A DNA stretch of 56,147 bases from CAZMVY01 sp964617875 (GTDB taxonomy: Bacteria > Planctomycetota > Phycisphaerae > UBA1845 > PWPN01). The position numbers were made by a program, and so were the translations under genes. Below are positions 40,494 to 50,280 of the stretch, in pieces (the stretch's first letter is position 1; each line of letters begins with the position of its first letter). Under the pieces are notes generated by a model. The model was not told the DNA's origin. It was given only the letters and a program-made list of their open reading frames with translations, and did no database searches. Where the stretch lies: positions 1 through 56,147 of the forward strand of contig CAZUAI010000031.1 of assembly GCA_964617875.1 (NCBI GenBank). Direction: 5' to 3'.

Positions 40494-43400
40494 CTAGCCC
40501 TGCGGGCACTCGGCTCCCGGCACGTTGTTCGGCCCGTTGAAACAGCTCTGGAACACGGCAAAGTCGCCCAGATCCACGTCGCCGTCGTCGTCAAAGTCGA
40601 CATCGCCCGTGCAACCGTCGGACGGCAGATTGTTCGGGCCGTTGAAACAGGCCTGGAAGACCGCGAAGTCGCCCAGATCCACGTCGCAATCCTCGTCCGC
40701 GTCGGCTGCGTACCTCGTGACGGTCAGCGCGGCGTCGTTGGAAACGAGGCTGCCGCAGCCGCCCGTGACGACGCAGTGATAGACGCCTTCATCGCCGCGG
40801 CGGACCGGCGTGAACGCAAGCGTCGCCGCGTTTGCGCCGAGGATGTCTTCGCCGTCCTTCTGCCACTGGTACGCAAGCGGGCCGTCGCCGGTCGCCGCGA
40901 CGGTCAGCGTGACAACGGCGCCCGTGCAGACGCTTTGCGCCTCGGGTTGCCGGGTGATCTCGGTCGCCCCCTTGCCGGTCACCGGGTAGTCGTATGTACC
41001 GTTGGCCACCCCGTCGCCGTTGAGCCCCTGCACGTGGAGATACCATGTGCCCGCTGCGGAGACCGATGTCGCAAGCGTGCCCGACGTCCACTCCGCCTCG
41101 GTGCCCGTGAAGACGTGGCTCGCATCCTGGTCCCAGGCGTACCTGTATTTGGCGACAGCGCCTTCGCCGAACCCGTTGACGGCGGTCCACGTCACGTCTT
41201 CGCCGGGGCAGGCCGCCGCTTTGTCGCTTACGATGCTCGCGGCGTCTGGAGCGACCGACAGCGTGTAAACGGACCCGGTGACGACCGGGGTCTCCACGCC
41301 TTCGGCGTTGCGGGCTTTTACCTGGTACGTGTATTGCTTGTTCGCCTCCAGGTCACCGTTCGTCCACGTGGCAATTTGCTGCCACCCGGGTCCGTCCCCA
41401 TTGGTGGTGTTCATGATCAGAACGCCGGAATTGCCGACCGCCAGGTTGGTGAGCGTGCCGGCGGCCGTCACATCGACCGAATCCACAGTCACGTTGGCGA
41501 ACGTCACGCCCGTCGGAGTCTGGATCCGGGTGTACTTGGAGACGACGGCCGAATACGAGCTGTTGAGCGTTCCGTTCCACGCTCGCACCTTGCGGGAGTA
41601 CTGCGTGTTCGCTGTCAGGCCGGTTTCCGTCCAGGACGTGGCGTTGTGATTGAGCCAACCGCTGTTGGGATACTGCGGTGACTTGATCGTGCCGCCGCTG
41701 TCGGCAACGTCATATCCGAAGACGTTGTTGTCGAAACGGGAGAAGTTCCACACGATCTGGGACGTCGAACTCGCCGTCGGCGTGCCCATGATCGGCGTGT
41801 TCGCCGGGGCGGCTTCGAAGACGATGTCGTCCCAGAAAACATCGCCGCCGGTGGTCGATACGCCGAGGCCCAGCGTGATCCGGCTGGGGGCGTTCGCTGT
41901 CCCGGTGAAGAAGTTGCCCCCGAGGTTCTGCGTCGTGCTGACCGGCATGCCGGCACCCCCGTCGTTGACCGTGCAGGTGAACGTGGCGATCGGGCTGGCG
42001 CCCGGCGGATTCGGCGTGACGACGGTCTCGTAGTAGATCCAGGTGGGGCTGCATGGCGCGGCCGTATTGCGGGTGGCATACCCGGTGTGCGTGCCCGAGC
42101 CGCCGTCGCCGACGAGCCGCCACGTGTACTGGGTCCCGCCGTTCTGGGAGAGTCCGTTATCCAGGATGAAGGCCGTGCTGCCGCCGGACTCACGCAGCGA
42201 CAGCGCCTGCCTGGCTCCGGTCAGGCTGCACCCCGTGTTCTTGCCGCCCGTCGGATCGCGATACCAGCCGGAAACGCGGCATTCCGCGAACGGCCGCGGG
42301 AGGTTGTAATGCATCTGCGACGAAGCGCCGCTCGGGCACTTCGCGCTGCCGGCACCCGTCACGCTGCCGTGATTGACCGTACCGTCGTATACGAATGCGG
42401 CGGCTCCCGTCGTCCAGTTGTCCAGGTTGCCGTTGAACCCCTCCGCGAAGACCGTCACGCGGGCCGCCGGCGTGTTCACGCCGAGCGGCGCGCTCCAGTC
42501 GGAATAATTGGGGACGGCATCCCTCGCCCGCACCTCGTACACATACGTCGTGCTGGCCGATACGGTGTTGTCCGTATAGCTCGTTGTCGTGGGCGAGCCG
42601 ATGACGACGCCATCACGGCGCACCTCGTAGCCGACGACCGCCACGTTGTCCGTCGAGGCGGTCCAGGTCAGTCGCACGGACGTCGCGACCGTGGACGTAC
42701 CCGCCAGGTTCGTGGGCACCGTGGGCGGGACGATGTCGGTGGCGGGTGTGGTGACGCCGGCGGGATCGCTCCAATTCGAGTAGTTCGGCGTGTTGTCGTA
42801 GGCGCGAACGTCATAGGCGTACGTGACCCCCGGCGAGCAGGTGCTGTCCGTGTAGCTGTTTGTTCCACTTGTGCCGATGACGACTCCGTCGCGACGGACC
42901 TCGTAACCGGCGACGCTGTAGTTGTCCGTGGACGCGGTCCAGTTCAGTTGGACCTTCGTCGGGCTGATGGCGATCGCCGCGAGGTTCGTTGGCGTGGTCG
43001 GTGCCTCCGTGTCCGGGTTCGGATCCACGTGGACGTTCTTCGTCAGGGTGGCGCCGAACCATGCGTAGCCGTCGCGGACCATCCGCCAGTCGGTCGTGAA
43101 GTCGCCGGCCGACAGAGGCCTCATCTGGAAGTTGAACGTGTATGTGGCCCCCGGCCCGACCTCGCCGCTGATATCGACACGTGTCACGGTGGTGACCGGG
43201 TCACTGTCGCCGACGGCCCCGAGCCGATAGCCGCGCGCGGTCTTCCAGAGGACGCCGCGGTTGCGGAACGTGACGCTGACGTTGTAGGTCAGTCCCTGAA
43301 CCATCGTCGCGGGGATCGTGTCGCTGACGTACTCGTCGGAGTTGAACGCCCAGGTCGGACTCGCCCCGAAATACTGGCAGATCCCGTTATACATGCCCCA

Positions 43401-44645
43401 CATGGCGGCCGAGCGGAAGTAATTGTCGCGCAGATGGTTGGCGTCGGCGTCACGATCGCACGTATCGTGGAAGGCCAGTTCCGTGAGAATGGCCGCCCGA
43501 TCGGGAATACGGATCTCGCCGTAGTTGCCGTTCGAGTTCTTCACGCACGTGCCGTGACAGGTCCAGGTGCCGTCCACGTTGTTCTGGATCACGTTCATGA
43601 TGCTCGAGTTGACGTTGTTCGCCAACGTCTGGCTGACGGCGCCCCAGAGAGCATGTTCCGTGCTCGCATCGTAATACGTCTCGGTCCCGGTCGGGCAGGA
43701 ACCGGTGCAGTCGCCCGTGTAGCCGTTCGTGTGCAGCGAGACGTAGATGTCTGTCCCGTCCTGATCGGACATCAGCGGTCGAGCACGGATATCGTCGCTT
43801 GATTCGCTGCCGCCGGATCCGGTTGTGCAGTCGCCCGTCGAACTCGCGTACACGCTGCACGGGTATCCCAGCTTCTGGACCCACAGGTTCGCCCCGCACT
43901 GCCACCACGGTTTTCCCGAGTGGATGTGCGTGGCGGTATCGGTCTCGTCCGTGCCGTAGTTCTTGTCCGTGCATCGGGCGAGGCGGACCGTCGCACCGTC
44001 GGCGAGGAGATACGTCTCAAGGTACTGGCACATCTCGAGGTTGTGGAAGTCCTCCTGGTTGAGCGGCGCGCAGTAGACGGGCCGCTGTGTATTCCACGAA
44101 CTGCCGCCCCACACCCAGCCGTGCCCCGGGGAGACGGTCACGCTCCGCCCGGACAGGGAGCCGACAGCGGCGTTGAAAGATCGCATAACGGTCCCGGCTG
44201 ACTGGGGCTTGACGACGGGCGGCAGGTAGGTGGACAGCAGTGCCCCGTTGTGCGTCAGCCTTACGCTTGCGTCGGGGCTGAGCAACCGCACGGTCCCGCT
44301 CGCCTGCTTGAAGATCGCCTCGATCGTGACCTCATCCAGTCCTTTCGTGAGCACCTCCGCCGAGAAATCCACGGCAATCGTCGTCCCGTCGAAGGTAACC
44401 TCCTGAATGCCGGTCCCTTGCGGAATCGCCGAAACGAGACCCGCCCCCTGCTCCTCGGCCGTCGGGCCCGCGACCAGTGCCGCGAGCGCCGCTTCAACCG
44501 TCGCTGCTCCCGGCACCGAACGTTCGACCAGCATCAGCCGGTCACCGGCGAAGAAACACACCGTCACCGTGTCCGCCTGGCCCTGAGCAGCGAACAAACT
44601 CATCGCGGCACACGCCGCCAGAATGCACACGCGAACTCGTGTCAT
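40494..44645 (-). CDS. Secreted GerMN/amidase_3 cell-wall hydrolase with Fn3, Ig and dockerin-like modules
   Basis: 1383-residue exported protein. Signal peptide VRVCILAACAAMSLFAAQG. Residues about 25-145 form a GerMN sporulation-type domain (TVEAALAALVAGPTAEEQ, IEAIFKQ). The amidase_3 zinc domain follows: VSPGHGWVWGG (first zinc His), LEMCQYLETYL (Glu), YVSLHTNGYTG (His) and AAILTELAFHD (catalytic Glu), which cleaves the MurNAc-L-Ala bond. Then come two classic Fn3 domains (PTTPTNLAAIAISPTKVQLN; ASTDNVAVVGYEVRRDG), a jelly-roll-like region, more Fn3-like modules, an Ig-like domain and the double dockerin-like tail. The ATG at 44645 is chosen because GGAGG lies eight nt before it, while for ATG 44651 it would be too close. 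Confidence 0.92.
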   Translation of the reverse strand: MTRVRVCILAACAAMSLFAAQGQADTVTVCFFAGDRLMLVERSVPGAATVEAALAALVAGPTAEEQGAGLVSAIPQGTGIQEVTFDGTTIAVDFSAEVLTKGLDEVTIEAIFKQASGTVRLLSPDASVRLTHNGALLSTYLPPVVKPQSAGTVMRSFNAAVGSLSGRSVTVSPGHGWVWGGSSWNTQRPVYCAPLNQEDFHNLEMCQYLETYLLADGATVRLARCTDKNYGTDETDTATHIHSGKPWWQCGANLWVQKLGYPCSVYASSTGDCTTGSGGSESSDDIRARPLMSDQDGTDIYVSLHTNGYTGDCTGSCPTGTETYYDASTEHALWGAVSQTLANNVNSSIMNVIQNNVDGTWTCHGTCVKNSNGNYGEIRIPDRAAILTELAFHDTCDRDADANHLRDNYFRSAAMWGMYNGICQYFGASPTWAFNSDEYVSDTIPATMVQGLTYNVSVTFRNRGVLWKTARGYRLGAVGDSDPVTTVTRVDISGEVGPGATYTFNFQMRPLSAGDFTTDWRMVRDGYAWFGATLTKNVHVDPNPDTEAPTTPTNLAAIAISPTKVQLNWTASTDNYSVAGYEVRRDGVVIGTSGTNSYTDSTCSPGVTYAYDVRAYDNTPNYSNWSDPAGVTTPATDIVPPTVPTNLAGTSTVATSVRLTWTASTDNVAVVGYEVRRDGVVIGSPTTTSYTDNTVSASTTYVYEVRARDAVPNYSDWSAPLGVNTPAARVTVFAEGFNGNLDNWTTGAAAFVYDGTVNHGSVTGAGSAKCPSGASSQMHYNLPRPFAECRVSGWYRDPTGGKNTGCSLTGARQALSLRESGGSTAFILDNGLSQNGGTQYTWRLVGDGGSGTHTGYATRNTAAPCSPTWIYYETVVTPNPPGASPIATFTCTVNDGGAGMPVSTTQNLGGNFFTGTANAPSRITLGLGVSTTGGDVFWDDIVFEAAPANTPIMGTPTASSTSQIVWNFSRFDNNVFGYDVADSGGTIKSPQYPNSGWLNHNATSWTETGLTANTQYSRKVRAWNGTLNSSYSAVVSKYTRIQTPTGVTFANVTVDSVDVTAAGTLTNLAVGNSGVLIMNTTNGDGPGWQQIATWTNGDLEANKQYTYQVKARNAEGVETPVVTGSVYTLSVAPDAASIVSDKAAACPGEDVTWTAVNGFGEGAVAKYRYAWDQDASHVFTGTEAEWTSGTLATSVSAAGTWYLHVQGLNGDGVANGTYDYPVTGKGATEITRQPEAQSVCTGAVVTLTVAATGDGPLAYQWQKDGEDILGANAATLAFTPVRRGDEGVYHCVVTGGCGSLVSNDAALTVTRYAADADEDCDVDLGDFAVFQACFNGPNNLPSDGCTGDVDFDDDGDVDLGDFAVFQSCFNGPNNVPGAECPQG

Positions 44646-44936
44646 ATTCATGACCTCCAGAAGAGAGACTCCTCAACTTGCCTCCGTTTGAGGCGAGAAT
44701 CCTCACGGATGAGGCAACGCATACCCAGAGCGTTCACGTCCACACGGTCGCCCTGCTTCCTTCGCTCCACCCTGCACGCTGTAGCAGCAAGTCCATCCAC
44801 CCCACCTGTCGCCAGGCCACCAGCACATACGGCCCGCAAACCCCTATTATATAAAACGCGGCCGTCCCCGCAACCGAAAACCCCCCGCTTGCAGTCCGAC
44901 GGCCCGCAAGATAGTATGAAACCCGAGGGCAATCCT
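44646..44936. other. Divergent intergenic region between amidase and nadB
   Basis: No gene seen. An A/T-rich block has TATTAT at 44845-44850 and TATAAA just beyond, in a plausible place for nadB transcription, but I find no matching -35 element at 16-18 nt. The amidase promoter was not identified. Confidence 0.35.
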
Positions 44937-46583
44937 ATGTCACTGTACGATACGCGACGCTACTTGACGAACTTCGATTCCCGCCGCGTGCCGCACCTGC
45001 TTACCGACGTACTCGTCATTGGCAGCGGCGTGGCGGGGCTGCGGGCGGCGATCGAAACGGCGCGGCAGGCACCCACGGTTTTGATCACCAAGGGGAAGCT
45101 GGCCGAATCCAACACGGCGGTCGCGCAAGGCGGCATCGCTGTCGTCACGGACCCGGCGGACAGCTTCGAGGAACACATTGCAGACACCCTCACGGTCGCG
45201 TGCGGCCTGGGTGACCGCCCGGCCATCGAACGGATCGTCCGAGAGGCCCCCGCACGCATTCAGGAATTGGTCCGCTGGGGCGCCGCCTTTGATCGTGCGG
45301 GCGACGCACTGGCGTTAGGACGGGAAGGCGGCCACTCGGCGGCGAGAATCCTGCATGCCCAGGGCGACGCGACGGGCAAGGAGGTTGCCGAAACGCTCAT
45401 GCGGACCGCCCGTCGCACGAATGGCCTGCGACTCTTCGAGGACTGCTTCGCCATCGACCTGCTGACGATCGAAGGGCGCTGCGTCGGCGCGATCACATTC
45501 CATCCGAAGTACGGCCACCAGATGTTGTGGGCCCGCTGCACCATTCTGGCCAGCGGCGGCGCGGGACAGCTCTATCGGGAATCGACGAACCCGGCCATTG
45601 CGACCGCCGACGGGCCCGCCATGGCGTGGCGCGCGGGAGCCGTGCTGCGCGACATGGAGATGGTTCAATTCCACCCGACTACGCTGTATGTCGCCGGCGC
45701 GTCGCGTGCGCTGATCAGCGAGGCCGTCCGGGGCGAGGGGGCCCATCTGGTCGACCGCAGGGGCCAGCGTTTCATGCCGCGCTATCACCCGGATGCGGAA
45801 CTGGCGCCGCGCGACGTGGTGAGCCGTGCCATTCTGGCGGAGATGGTGCAGACGGGCGCGACGTGCGTCTATCTGGACGTGCGTCATATCGGTGCGGAGA
45901 GGTTCAGCCGTCGTTTCCCCTGGATCACGAGCTTGTGCCGCCAGTTCGAAATCGACATCGCACGGGACCTGATCCCGATCCGGCCGGCGGCGCATTACAT
46001 GGTCGGCGGCGTTGCGGTGGACGGCCAGACGCGCACGTCGGTGCCCGGCCTGCTGGCTTGCGGGGAAGCCGCCTGCACCGGCGTGCACGGGGCCAACCGG
46101 TTGGCGAGCAATTCGCTGCTCGAGGGACTGGTCTTCGGAGCGGAAGCCGGGCAGCAGGCCCTGCGGGAGCTGGCGAGCGGAGACGCCGTGCGGGTCGTCG
46201 CGGTGCGGAACGACATTGCCGAGTCTCCCCGCACCGAACTCGACATCGCGGACGTGTGCAATTCGCTCCGCAGCGTCATGTGGCGGAACGTGGGCATCGA
46301 GCGGCATGGGGACCGCCTCGCGGAAACGCGAGAGATCATCGAGTTCTGGGGCCACTACGTCATGGACAAGGTCCTGGACGATCGGCTCGGCTGGGAAGTG
46401 CAGAACATGCTGACGGTCGCGCGCCTCGTGACGGCGGCGGCCTCACGGCGGACCGAATCCCGCGGCGTACATTTTCGCACCGACTGGCCGGAACTCGACG
46501 ACACCCGGTGGCGGCGGCGACAGTCACTGTGGCGGAGCGAAGAAGGACTTGCCTTTCGGGACGAGCCGTGCGTTTCCCCGTGA
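44937..46583 (+). CDS. nadB: L-aspartate oxidase
   Basis: 548-residue FAD flavoenzyme oxidising L-aspartate to iminoaspartate, the first step of de novo NAD synthesis. The FAD loop is DVLVIGSGVAGLRAAIETA, followed by ESNTAVAQGGIAVV, GHSAARILHAQGDATGKEV, FHPTTLYVAGASRALISEAV and the second nucleotide block GLLACGEAACTGVHGANRLA. RDVVSRAILAEM contains the Arg that binds the substrate carboxylate. The length and order are standard for NadB; a succinate dehydrogenase flavoprotein is less likely because of the NadB-type C-terminus. AGGG lies upstream of ATG 44937; ATG 44916 is an alternative. nadA and nadC are not in this window. Confidence 0.93.
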   Translation: MSLYDTRRYLTNFDSRRVPHLLTDVLVIGSGVAGLRAAIETARQAPTVLITKGKLAESNTAVAQGGIAVVTDPADSFEEHIADTLTVACGLGDRPAIERIVREAPARIQELVRWGAAFDRAGDALALGREGGHSAARILHAQGDATGKEVAETLMRTARRTNGLRLFEDCFAIDLLTIEGRCVGAITFHPKYGHQMLWARCTILASGGAGQLYRESTNPAIATADGPAMAWRAGAVLRDMEMVQFHPTTLYVAGASRALISEAVRGEGAHLVDRRGQRFMPRYHPDAELAPRDVVSRAILAEMVQTGATCVYLDVRHIGAERFSRRFPWITSLCRQFEIDIARDLIPIRPAAHYMVGGVAVDGQTRTSVPGLLACGEAACTGVHGANRLASNSLLEGLVFGAEAGQQALRELASGDAVRVVAVRNDIAESPRTELDIADVCNSLRSVMWRNVGIERHGDRLAETREIIEFWGHYVMDKVLDDRLGWEVQNMLTVARLVTAAASRRTESRGVHFRTDWPELDDTRWRRRQSLWRSEEGLAFRDEPCVSP

Positions 46584-46604
46584 CCGCAGTCCCGCCGCCT
46601 TTGC

Positions 46605-49600
46605 CTATAGGCAATCGTTCCCCATGGGGTTGTTGGGACCGTTGAAGCACCGCGTCAGGTACGTGAAGTCCGACAGGTCCACATCCGTGTCGCCATCGAT
46701 ATCGGTGATCGCGCACTCGGGGAAGATGGGCGGCTGATTGGCCCCGCGGAAGCACATGATGAAGAAGTTGAAATCAAGGACGTCCACGTCGCCGTCGTTG
46801 TCGAAATCGGCGTCTGGGCGCCTGACCTGAATGGTTGCCGTTGCCGGAGCCGAGGTATCGCGGCCGTCCGTCGCCCGGAACGTGAACGTGTCGTATCCCT
46901 CGTATCGCGAGGCGATGTAGCGCACCACCCGACCGTGGTCGGGAAGCGTGAACGGCACGGAACCGATCGGGGCGCCGGCGAGCGTCGTCAGCGTGCCATG
47001 GGCCGGCAGCGACGCGATGATGAACGTCAATATGTGGCTCGGGTCCGGATCGGTCGCAACAAGCGTTACATCGACGGACGTGCCTGAGAGCAAGGAGGCC
47101 TGAACGTCCGAGGCCACTGGCGGAGAGGACGGCGGCGGGCCGCCGTCGGGCGTGAGCACAAGCCGGACTTCGTCGATGCACCACCCGTTACGCTCGCCCA
47201 CTCCGTCGGACAGCAACTCGAACTGGACGCGGATCTGCCGGTTGGCGACATCCCCCAGCCGGTAATAGCGCGCGGTCCAGTCGTAATCGCCGCCGTAGTT
47301 CGTTTCGAGAACCTGCACGACATTGTTGCTTTCGTCGAGAACCTTGATTGTGCAGTAGTCGAACGGCGTTTCCAGGAGGCACCAGTCGTAGAACGACAGG
47401 TAGACGGGGCCGCTGATGTTCGGCACGGGGATGAGAGGCGTTCGCAGGTATGTCGCCGAGTTTGACGTATAGCCGTAGATGAAGCCAACCGCCCCCGTGA
47501 GGCCCGTCCCCCAGCAACGGTCGCCTCCGATCGCTCGGTCCCCATCGTTTCGGACGCCGCTCAGCGGTCCACCGCCGTAGACGAACTGATCCCACATCGA
47601 TGTGGACGACGTCGGGATGTCGCGCTCCCAGACATCCCCGTTCCCGCCGTGTACCCAGCCGGGATCCGTGCCCTCGGAATCATCGTAGAACAGCGTGACC
47701 CCGCCCCGGAACGCCTGGCACTTGGCGCCCCACCCGTACCGGCCCTGCGGGCTGCACGCGTATACGCCGAGAAAGTACCCGCTCGGGGCCACATTCATAA
47801 GCCTGCAACTCGCCGCGTCGTTGTTCTGCACGACCCGGACGCCCGGGGCTACCTCCTGCTGGACGCTGTAGGAAACGCCGTCGGTCGGCCGCCACGCAAA
47901 CGGCTGCTGGGACATCACGACCAGCGCGGTGGCGAAGTCCAGCGGGGGATTCTCCCAGGAGGCCAGCAGATCCGTTCCGGTGATCTCGCAGGTCAAACCG
48001 CGGACCGGCGCCGGCCAACGGATACCGGCGTTTGCCGCAGCCACGGCGGCTCCGGCATCGACGCGACCGTAGCCGAAGCGATGGCTGTGACCGGTGATGC
48101 CGTCAATCTGCGCGTACGCCGGATCAATCTGGACCGCCGTGTGCTCCACGATGGCCCGCACCTGGACGCCGGTAAGCGTCGGATCCTGGGACAGCACCAG
48201 GGCGCACACGCCCGCAACCGCGGGCGTGGCGGCGCTCGTGCCGCCGAAGGTGGACGTGTAGTCGCCCGGCTCCCGGCCCCAGTCGCCCGAGACGTCGGTT
48301 GTCGTCACGGAAAGCGCCCAGCGTCGGACCCTGGGCGGTTCCGCGTCCGAGGTCGGGGCCACCACGGAAACCTCGGGACCGACGTCACTGTACTCGGTGT
48401 GCTCTGCGTAACTGTTCGATCCTCCGACGCACAGCACCGACTCCAGCTGGGCGAGGGCGTTGACGCCGTTGACCGTGTAAGAGTCGTTGGCGGCCGCAAA
48501 CAGCACAATGCATCCCTTGCCGTTCCGCCCGTTCCGGGCAGCGTCGTTGATGGCCTCGACGACGTCGGGCGGCTGCAACGTTCCGTTCACGAAGCCCCAA
48601 CTGTTGCTGATGACCGCGGCGCCGTCACTGTGATCGAGATCGCCGTTCGGATCGACCGCAAACCAGAACGCATCCGCCGTCTCGCTGATGCTGCTCTCAA
48701 AACACTTGATCCCGATCAGGCCGCACCGGGGGGCCACCCCGCGCCCGCCGAGCGTGTTGGCGCTCGCCACCGCGACGCCCGCACAACTGGTGCCGTGCAT
48801 CTGGCCGGGCATGTCCGGACTTGGATCGTCGTCGTAGGGGTCGGGATAACTCGGATCGTAGTCCCGCCCCGCCCAGTAATTCGCCGCCAGGTCGGGATGA
48901 TCCTTCTCGACCGAGTCGTCGATGATGGCCACACGTATGCTCGCCACCCCCTCGCCGGCGCCATCGGGCCGGCTGTCCCACGCCGCCTCCACGTTCATGT
49001 CGGCGTTGGCGCTCGCTCCTTTGGCCACGTCGCCGTCGAGGTTCCACTGCTCTGCATACAGCGGGTCGAGAATGCTGCCCGCGTTGTACGCCTTCCGGAC
49101 AAGCAAGAAATCCGGGTGCGCGTAAAGCACATCCGCCCGCTCATGAAGCGCGTTGGCGATCGTCAGAGGCTCGATTCCCCTGGGATTCCGTACACGCACG
49201 ATGTAGCGGTTGGCGACGCGCTCGTCGCTCCGGAGCGTCTCGCAACGCGCGCCGCGGATGATCTCGTCCGCGACGGCCGGCCTCACGCCGGGCGCGAACC
49301 GCACGACGAGTTGGTCCGAAAGGTAGATCGGTACGTCGCTCCCCGGCTGATGCAGGATGGGCAGGACCCACTCGACATCCGCTCGCTGGGCGAGACCGGC
49401 GGCGTTGGGCAGTCCTCGCCGCACATGCATGCCCGCACGGCTGAGCCGCGCCTCGCAACGCTGCACCTCGTGCCATACGGCGCGCAATTCCCGGGCGTCT
49501 GCCGGCGGATTCCGCGTGGCCGGCCCGAGCCAATCCGGGCGTACCGACTCCGCCTTATCGGGCGAGCGACGCAGCTTGATCAGAAAATCCTGGCTCGACA

Positions 49601-49754
49601 CGGCCAGCGGGCGACGCCCGCCCAGCTCGTGATAGTATGTCTCAGCCTGACTGCCGGTTCCGTTGTTGGCGACCGCGCGCGACACGACGGCCACAACGAC
49701 CAGTGCGACCAGCAGCCCAATCCCGCCCTCTGCAAGCCGATTCCTTCGAACCAT
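46605..49754 (-). CDS. Secreted subtilisin-family (S8) serine protease with dockerin-like tail
   Basis: 1049-residue exported peptidase. A signal anchor (GLLVALVVVAVVSRAVA) is followed by a prodomain, then the S8 domain: Asp279 in VAIIDDSVEKDHPDL, His320 in MHGTSCAGVAVASANT, oxyanion Asn423 in VLFAAANDSYTV, and Ser507 in FGGTSAATPAVAG. The large downstream region contains jelly-roll and Cadherin-like units (TVDRDTSAP-type wording in FTFRATDGRDTSAP). The double dockerin-like tail with the four-Cys pattern closes the protein. GGAGG lies 11 nt before ATG 49754, and a TTGAAA-N17-TAGACT promoter lies about 110 nt upstream. Substrate unknown. Confidence 0.92.
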   Translation of the reverse strand: MVRRNRLAEGGIGLLVALVVVAVVSRAVANNGTGSQAETYYHELGGRRPLAVSSQDFLIKLRRSPDKAESVRPDWLGPATRNPPADARELRAVWHEVQRCEARLSRAGMHVRRGLPNAAGLAQRADVEWVLPILHQPGSDVPIYLSDQLVVRFAPGVRPAVADEIIRGARCETLRSDERVANRYIVRVRNPRGIEPLTIANALHERADVLYAHPDFLLVRKAYNAGSILDPLYAEQWNLDGDVAKGASANADMNVEAAWDSRPDGAGEGVASIRVAIIDDSVEKDHPDLAANYWAGRDYDPSYPDPYDDDPSPDMPGQMHGTSCAGVAVASANTLGGRGVAPRCGLIGIKCFESSISETADAFWFAVDPNGDLDHSDGAAVISNSWGFVNGTLQPPDVVEAINDAARNGRNGKGCIVLFAAANDSYTVNGVNALAQLESVLCVGGSNSYAEHTEYSDVGPEVSVVAPTSDAEPPRVRRWALSVTTTDVSGDWGREPGDYTSTFGGTSAATPAVAGVCALVLSQDPTLTGVQVRAIVEHTAVQIDPAYAQIDGITGHSHRFGYGRVDAGAAVAAANAGIRWPAPVRGLTCEITGTDLLASWENPPLDFATALVVMSQQPFAWRPTDGVSYSVQQEVAPGVRVVQNNDAASCRLMNVAPSGYFLGVYACSPQGRYGWGAKCQAFRGGVTLFYDDSEGTDPGWVHGGNGDVWERDIPTSSTSMWDQFVYGGGPLSGVRNDGDRAIGGDRCWGTGLTGAVGFIYGYTSNSATYLRTPLIPVPNISGPVYLSFYDWCLLETPFDYCTIKVLDESNNVVQVLETNYGGDYDWTARYYRLGDVANRQIRVQFELLSDGVGERNGWCIDEVRLVLTPDGGPPPSSPPVASDVQASLLSGTSVDVTLVATDPDPSHILTFIIASLPAHGTLTTLAGAPIGSVPFTLPDHGRVVRYIASRYEGYDTFTFRATDGRDTSAPATATIQVRRPDADFDNDGDVDVLDFNFFIMCFRGANQPPIFPECAITDIDGDTDVDLSDFTYLTRCFNGPNNPMGNDCL

Positions 49755-49866
49755 GAGTATAGCAGCCTCCCTGTGCGACCCACTCGGACGGAAACCCAAT
49801 AGCCAGGTAGAGATTCCCCGTGAGCGGCGGGTACCGCCCAGCACCCAGGCCTCGACTGCCATTCAA

Positions 49867-49895
49867 AGTCTAACACTGCTGGACTGAGATTTCAA
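49867..49895 (-). promoter_or_regulatory. Promoter of the subtilase gene
   Basis: Minus strand: -35 TTGAAA (49895-49890, five of six), exactly 17 nt, -10 TAGACT (49872-49867, four of six). Predicted leader of about 105 nt to ATG 49754. Confidence 0.55.
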
Positions 49896-50280
49896 GAGCT
49901 TTCCACTTTTTTTGTTTTCGGCACATCGGGCCAAAACCATCGACATCCCACCTGTCCCCCCCGTCCGCAACGGTAAACGTCTGTCGCGGCAACACATTGC
50001 ATGTGCACGTCACATCATCCACGGCTGCATAAGCGAAGACGTCGTAAGAAGCGAAAATCACGTTCCACTGTGACCGCTGGAGGGTGACACGAATTCGCTA
50101 TCGCGCTCTTATATAATCTCTGCCGACCTCCGTACCATGGCTCGATGCGGCAGGCCGCGACCGCCTACACCCGGGATGTGCCGCCGTTCTTGCACTCGCC
50201 GGGAAGGCGAATACCCGAAACCCAGAACGCCGCGTATAATGCCCACCGGGCGCGTGATGTCGCGCGGAGAGTCGGACGCG
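49896..50280. other. Intergenic stretch upstream of folD
   Basis: No coding frame that I trust. Two perfect TATAAT boxes on the plus strand (50112-50117 and 50235-50240) have no good -35 at the right distance; either could still be a folD promoter. A T-rich patch (about 49904-49918) marks the subtilase side. Confidence 0.4.
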
